A DNA stretch of 7,708 nt from Candidatus Shapirobacteria bacterium (GTDB lineage: Bacteria > Patescibacteriota > Microgenomatia > UBA12405): assembly GCA_020056515.1 (NCBI GenBank), contig JAGVHP010000070.1, positions 1 to 7,708 of the forward strand, given 5' to 3'. The notes below the pieces were generated by a model. It made no database searches and was not told where the DNA came from. It worked only from the letters and a program-made list of their open reading frames with translations. Position 1 is the stretch's first letter, and each line of letters begins with the position of its first letter. Positions 4,473-7,708 of the stretch are shown here, piece by piece. The translations under genes were made by a program, and so were the position numbers.

Positions 4473-5802
4473 TAAAAAAACCAAAAATCTTTTTTATACT
4501 ATTATCGGTCTGACCCTGGTCTGCTTAGTAGTTAATCTTCCCCCCCAATTTACCCTTTTTGGTAAAACTCTCTATCGCCCCTCTTTTAATTTCAAACTAG
4601 GTACGGCCGAATTCAAACCCAACCTCGATCTTCGTTACGGTCTTGATCTGGCCGGTGGTGCCTCTCTGATGTTTGAGATTGACACCAAAAATACCACCAC
4701 TCCCAATTTGACCAATGCCCTGGAATCGCTCAAAACCAATATTGAACGCCGGATCAACCTTTTTGGCGTATCCGAATCCAATGTTTCCATTAGCCGGGAA
4801 ACTGATTCTTATCGCCTGATTGTCGAGCTGCCCGGCGTTAGCGATGTTAACGAGGCCGTTGGGCTCATTGGCCAAACTGCCAGTCTTAAATTTATGGGGA
4901 TTCTTGATATTCCCCCCGAAGCCACTGCTACTGCCACCCTTAATGATATTTTAAAAGATACCGGTTTAAATGGTTCCCATTTAGTCAAAGCCAAGCCGGA
5001 ACCAAATCCCAACACCGGCGCCATGGAGGTATCGCTGGTATTTAACGCCGAGGGTGCCAAGCTTTTTGAAAAAGCCACCCGCGATTTTCTTAACAAACGA
5101 ATTGCCATTGTCCTGGACAATCAAATTGTCACCAGTCCTACCGTTCAAACAGTTATTCCTGACGGTCAGGCGGTAATCAATGGTGATTTTGACATCAAAT
5201 CCGCCAAGGCCCTCTCGGCCCAGCTCAACGCCGGTGCTCTTCCTTTAAGCATTAAACTAATCGAACAGTTCCAGGTCGGCGCTACCCTCGGTAAAGATTC
5301 CATTAACAAAGGTATCCGGGCCGGCTTGGTAGGTCTGGGGCTAGTCGCTCTGTTTATGATTGGCAATTATGGTTATCTGGGTTTTATCTCGGTTATTGGC
5401 CTTTTTATTTACGGTCTTCTGACTTTAACTCTTTACCGGCTTATTCCGGTAACATTAACATTTCCCGGTATTGTTGGTTTTATTTTATCCGTCGGTATGG
5501 CTGTTGACAGTAACATTTTAATTTTCGAGCGGTTAAAAGAAGAAATTAGAGCCGGCCGGCCTTGGAATACCGCCATGGAGTTGGGTTTTGGCCGGGCTTG
5601 GGATTCTATCAAGGATGCCAACGCCTGTACCATTATCACCGGCCTGATTCTTTTTAATCCTTTTAATTGGAACTTTCTAAACTCCTCCGGTATTGTTCGC
5701 GGTTTTGCGGTTACCCTGATTTTGGGAATTATTATTGGCATCTTTACCGGTGTGGTAGTTACCCGAAATTTATTAAGAGTTTTGGCTAGAAAAAAATTAT
5801 GA
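4459..5802 (+). CDS. secD: Protein translocase subunit SecD
   Basis: SecD works with SecF to pull exported proteins out of the SecYEG channel using the proton or sodium gradient. The 447-residue product shows the family order: first membrane span (10-27), LRYGLDLAGGASLMFEID (58-75), the P1 periplasmic domain with YRLIVELPGVSD and LIGQTASLKF, the second periplasmic block ending in LSAQLNAGALPLSIKL (252-267), then five membrane spans from 286. The functional motif GMAVDSNILIFERLKEE (346-362) keeps the aspartate required for ion-driven movement. DANACTIITGLILF and GIVRGFAVTL follow, with a small insertion (NPFNWNFLNSS) between them. I prefer the ATG at 4459 over a TTG at 4444, since it gives a standard short basic N-terminus. 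The stop overlaps secF by four bases (ATGA). No ribosome binding site; translation is probably coupled to the AbrB-like gene. Confidence 0.96.
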   Translation: MIPLSKKTKNLFYTIIGLTLVCLVVNLPPQFTLFGKTLYRPSFNFKLGTAEFKPNLDLRYGLDLAGGASLMFEIDTKNTTTPNLTNALESLKTNIERRINLFGVSESNVSISRETDSYRLIVELPGVSDVNEAVGLIGQTASLKFMGILDIPPEATATATLNDILKDTGLNGSHLVKAKPEPNPNTGAMEVSLVFNAEGAKLFEKATRDFLNKRIAIVLDNQIVTSPTVQTVIPDGQAVINGDFDIKSAKALSAQLNAGALPLSIKLIEQFQVGATLGKDSINKGIRAGLVGLGLVALFMIGNYGYLGFISVIGLFIYGLLTLTLYRLIPVTLTFPGIVGFILSVGMAVDSNILIFERLKEEIRAGRPWNTAMELGFGRAWDSIKDANACTIITGLILFNPFNWNFLNSSGIVRGFAVTLILGIIIGIFTGVVVTRNLLRVLARKKL

Positions 5803-6653
5803 ACATCATGAAATTTCGTCCTCTATTTTTTGTAATATCAACTTTTCTTATTGGCATTTCTATCTTTTCCATTGTTAAATGGGGTTTCCAATATTCCGAA
5901 GACTTTAAGGGTGGTGCCACTTTCGAAATCAAAATGCCCAATACTCAGGACAAAACTAATATCGAAAAAATCTTTAATGATCAACTTGTCGGTCTTAAAT
6001 CAGTCTCGGGAACCTCCGGGATCTATACCGTAAAACTATTAGACATCGCCCAGGATAAAAAATTAACCCTGGAAAAAAATCTTAAAGCTTTGGACAAAGA
6101 CTTTGAAGTCAGGCTCTTTAGCACCCGTGGTCCGAGTCTGGGTAAAGAGCTCATCAAGAAAACCATTTACGCTATTATTTTCTCGTCATTGGCCTTACTT
6201 TTATTTATTGGCTCCCGCTTCTCTGACTTTTCCTTTGGCGCCGGTGCGGTTTTAGCTATGTTTCACGATGCTTTTATTCTCATTGGTAGCTTTTCCCTTC
6301 TTGGTCATTTCCTTGGCGCCGAACTGGACACACTTTTTGTGACGGCTCTTTTAACCACTCTTTCGGCCTCGGTCCACGATACGGTCGTTACTTTTGATCG
6401 GATTAGGGAACTGCGACGCCTTACCGTCACCCGCTCCTGGGTTGATTTGGCCAATCGGGCGGTCACTGAAGTCATTGTTCGTTCAATTAACAACTCCATG
6501 ACCATTGTCTTTATGTTGCTCTCTCTGGTGGCTCTTGGTGGCTCCACCACCCGCTGGTTTGCCGCCGCCCTCCTAATCGGTGTTGTCTGTGGTACCTATT
6601 CCTCCACTGCCGTCGCCATTCCTTTAGTGTTGTTATTCAAAAGAAAAAAATGA
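5799..6653 (+). CDS. secF: Protein translocase subunit SecF
   Basis: The partner of SecD in the export motor, 284 residues. Visible are the first membrane span (8-27), the FSEDFKGGATFEI-type motif around 32-44 (family GIDFTGGT), the small periplasmic domain to about 108, GPSLGKELIKK leading into span two, and the conserved SVHDTVVTFDRIRELRR at 191-207 with the aspartate and arginine typical of the family. The ending RSINNSMTIVF and CGTYSSTAVAIPLVLLF is characteristic. The ATG at 5799 overlaps the secD stop as ATGA; an in-frame ATG at 5808 is an alternative start. SecD and SecF are separate genes here, as in most bacteria. The 3' end overlaps the following small gene by four bases. Confidence 0.95.
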   Translation: MNIMKFRPLFFVISTFLIGISIFSIVKWGFQYSEDFKGGATFEIKMPNTQDKTNIEKIFNDQLVGLKSVSGTSGIYTVKLLDIAQDKKLTLEKNLKALDKDFEVRLFSTRGPSLGKELIKKTIYAIIFSSLALLLFIGSRFSDFSFGAGAVLAMFHDAFILIGSFSLLGHFLGAELDTLFVTALLTTLSASVHDTVVTFDRIRELRRLTVTRSWVDLANRAVTEVIVRSINNSMTIVFMLLSLVALGGSTTRWFAAALLIGVVCGTYSSTAVAIPLVLLFKRKK

Positions 6654-6886
6654 AAGGTACCGGCACGATAGAAATCATTAATACTTTTAGTTCTGAGGGG
6701 GAACCCCTTCGTCTTTTACGGTTGTCTAAACTTGACCATGATCAACCGGTAATAGTTGTTGAAATAGAAATGCCAAGATCTAGGCCAAATCCAATGATCG
6801 GTAAACCTCGTTTTTTAAAAGGTTCCCTTTTAAATGTCCAACAAGGGGTCGATGAACTATTTCAAAAAAGAAACCATATCGCCTAA
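6650..6886 (+). CDS. Small protein of unknown function, last gene of the secDF operon
   Basis: I do not recognise this 78-residue protein. Its ATG overlaps the secF stop as ATGA, the same coupling as between secD and secF, which supports it as a real gene. There is no membrane span or signal peptide. It begins with an apparent beta-rich stretch (TIEIINTF, LRLLRLSKL, PVIVVEIEM), followed by a basic proline-rich loop (PRSRPNPMIGKPRF) and a helical end (NVQQGVDELFQKR). A soluble cytoplasmic protein is likely. In contrast to the pyrimidine-rich coding strand of secD and secF, its sense strand is richer in A and G, so it may have a different history. Confidence 0.65.
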   Translation: MKGTGTIEIINTFSSEGEPLRLLRLSKLDHDQPVIVVEIEMPRSRPNPMIGKPRFLKGSLLNVQQGVDELFQKRNHIA

Positions 6887-6938
6887 CTTATGACAAAGCA
6901 GTGTCCAATCACCGCTACTCCAACTAAATAAGTTTTTT
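6885..6938 (+). terminator. Possible terminator of the secDF operon
   Basis: AACTTAT (6885-6891) pairs with ATAAGTT (6928-6934), which runs straight into six T (6933-6938). Inside the 36-base loop AGCAGTG and CACCGCT can form a second hairpin with one mismatch (6897-6916). The outer stem begins within the stop codon of the preceding gene. The stem is AT-rich and the loop long, so strength is doubtful. Confidence 0.4.
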
Positions 6939-7009
6939 GATTCTTTCTAACAATATATCTCTTTCATTTAATTTCAGACTTTCCCCGCTTTTTGTCTTAG
7001 TATTTTAAG

Positions 7010-7039
7010 ATTTTATGTATTTTGTCAAATTCATGTCAA
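7010..7039 (-). promoter_or_regulatory. Leftward sigma70-type promoter
   Basis: On the minus strand a perfect TTGACA (7039-7034) is followed after 18 bp by TAAAAT (7015-7010). A second TTGACA (7028-7023) lies 11 bp further on, with AATACT at 18-bp spacing. No convincing gene follows leftward, only a 26-codon open stretch (6924-7004), so either there is a small RNA or the match is fortuitous in AT-rich DNA. Confidence 0.35.
7023..7039. promoter_or_regulatory. Direct repeat TGTCAA with 11-bp period, possible operator
   Basis: TGTCAA occurs at 7023-7028 and again at 7034-7039, exactly 11 bp apart. Tandem half-sites at one helical turn are the usual target layout for OmpR/PhoB-type winged helices (compare the Pho box), and such a protein is encoded nearby at 7312-7708. 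It lies upstream of the TATAAT at 7050. The link between site and protein is inference. Confidence 0.35.
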
Positions 7040-7049
7040 GATAGATTTA

Positions 7050-7055
7050 TATCCT
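7050..7055 (+). promoter_or_regulatory. Consensus -10 box upstream of the 71-residue gene
   Basis: TATAAT, 36 bases before the ATG at 7092. No -35 is present at a normal distance. The expected transcript would have a leader of about 30 bases without a Shine-Dalgarno. Confidence 0.45.
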
Positions 7056-7091
7056 ATCCTATAATCATCTCAATTTACATATTAAACAAAT

Positions 7092-7307
7092 ATGACAGAA
7101 AAGAAACGACGAGGGTGGTCAATAGAAGGTGCAGTTTCGATTATTGCTGCACGTCGGTTAATGGGAACTGACACAGTTTTTATTATCGAACCCGAAGTTA
7201 TCGAATCAGCCCACAGATTTCTAAAATCCAAAATACCTGTTAAAAAAAGTGATGAGTTAATCCGAATAAAAATATGCATGGGTAACGGTCGGAGAGATCT
7301 GATCTAA
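7092..7307 (+). CDS. Small protein of unknown function
   Basis: This 71-residue protein is not recognised. It starts with a basic stretch (MTEKKRRGW), followed by a mixed helix (SIEGAVSIIAARRLMG), a short hydrophobic strand (DTVFIIEP) and a basic C-terminal half with SKIPVKKSDELIRIKICMG. No signal peptide or membrane span is evident; a nucleic-acid-binding role would suit the charge but is not shown. A perfect TATAAT upstream supports transcription, although there is no ribosome binding site. It ends four bases before the stop of the convergent winged-helix gene. A frame on the opposite strand over the same region is less convincing as it lacks any promoter or protein-like pattern. Confidence 0.55.
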   Translation: MTEKKRRGWSIEGAVSIIAARRLMGTDTVFIIEPEVIESAHRFLKSKIPVKKSDELIRIKICMGNGRRDLI

Positions 7308-7311
7308 TCTG

Positions 7312-7708
7312 TTAGTTTCTCAAGACGAAGCCCTTGGTTCGTAGAGTTTGGATGCACGATCCGGATATTCCATTTTTCTCCAACTTGTCGCGGAGACGTT
7401 GCATCGTTTTAGAAATAGCATACAGGGAAAAATCATTCTCATTTTTAAACATTACCTCGGCGACAGTATCCACTGGAGTTACTCTGTTTTCGTTTTCAAT
7501 TAGCTTGTTTAGTACCATCGACTCTGAAGTCGAGATATTCTCAATTGTTTTATCAAACAATTTCGGTATCATATTTTCAATTTTAAAAGGTTTTTCAAAG
7601 CTTGGTAACCCCAATTTTCGGTAAAACTCATCACTTTGTTTCAATATCATGGCACTTTGCTTGCTTCTGGTGTTTTTCAAAGTTGGTGAATAGTACTTTA
7701 GGCTGTGA
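7312..7708 (-). CDS. OmpR/PhoB-type winged-helix DNA-binding protein, 5' end outside window
   Basis: The frame runs from the right edge without a stop, so the start is undetermined; a TTG at 7680 and an ATG at 7650 are internal candidates. The C-terminal 80 residues fit the Trans_reg_C winged helix of OmpR/PhoB regulators: ISTSESMVLNKLIENENRV (family LTxxEfxlLxlLaxnpgrv), a positioning helix, then the recognition helix SLYAISKTMQRLRDKLEKNG (family vdvhIsrLRkKLe), and the wing strand IQTLRTKGFVL (family IxTvRGxGYrl). The visible N-terminal part (about 50 residues before the domain) is basic and helical and does not look like a receiver domain, so it is probably not a classical response regulator. 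It converges with the gene at 7092, with four bases between the stops. Confidence 0.8.
   Translation of the reverse strand, partial: HSLKYYSPTLKNTRSKQSAMILKQSDEFYRKLGLPSFEKPFKIENMIPKLFDKTIENISTSESMVLNKLIENENRVTPVDTVAEVMFKNENDFSLYAISKTMQRLRDKLEKNGISGSCIQTLRTKGFVLRN

Noticed and set aside
5799..6653. A fused SecDF protein interrupted by a frameshift.
   Set aside because: SecD has a complete C-terminus and stop, SecF has its own ATG and first membrane span; separate overlapping genes are the normal bacterial arrangement.
6890..6931. In-frame ATG frame (MTKQCPITATPTK) directly after the stop of the 78-residue gene, suggesting stop-codon read-through or an extra peptide.
   Set aside because: Only 13 codons, no ribosome binding site, and it falls inside the terminator-like structure. 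Nothing supports recoding of TAA.
7334..7624. 96-codon plus-strand frame opposite the winged-helix gene.
   Set aside because: The minus strand has a clear OmpR/PhoB-type domain across this region; the plus frame has no recognisable features.

Overview
The window looks like chromosomal DNA of an uncultured Candidate Phyla Radiation (Patescibacteria) bacterium, most likely a Microgenomates-type lineage. The evidence is indirect: moderately AT-rich DNA, very tight gene packing with 1-14 nt overlaps, almost no Shine-Dalgarno sequences, short versions of common proteins, and the combination of DUF4446, DUF3048 and DUF5679-like proteins. The lineage is an inference from gene content and style. No taxonomic marker was compared.

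Left part (1-1406, + strand): the 3' end of miaA (tRNA dimethylallyltransferase), then an AI-2E/PerM-family membrane protein with a -10 box almost touching its start codon. Both the first bases of the window and the 3' end of miaA carry copies of a G-rich palindromic repeat, and both copies are read in frame as part of MiaA.

Middle left (1405-2061, - strand): rnpB (RNase P RNA) converges on the PerM-like gene and shares its stop codon. Upstream of rnpB are its promoter, an intrinsic terminator, and a two-gene unit that is easy to miss: a 58-codon gene with a perfect Shine-Dalgarno, which resembles a DUF5679 zinc ribbon whose four cysteines are all replaced, and ahead of it a 27-residue single-membrane-span peptide that appears to be translated from a leaderless message.

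Centre (2069-6938, + strand): a divergent promoter pair, two extended -10 boxes back to back, starts both this unit and a long operon. The operon order is DUF4446 membrane protein, DUF3048 (YerB-like) exported protein, winged-helix protein with a degenerate nucleotidyltransferase domain, AbrB/MazE-like small DNA-binding protein, secD, secF, and a 78-residue unknown. All junctions from DUF3048 onward overlap, so two putative regulators are translationally linked to the SecDF export motor. A weak terminator-like structure follows.

Right end (6939-7708): a promoter-dense intergenic region with a TGTCAA direct repeat at 11-bp spacing, a 71-residue unknown on the + strand, and, convergent with it, an OmpR/PhoB-type winged-helix protein on the - strand that runs off the window.

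The most unusual items are the cysteine-less zinc-ribbon homologue with its leaderless membrane peptide, the repeat that supplies MiaA coding sequence, and the regulator pair fused by overlaps into the secDF operon.
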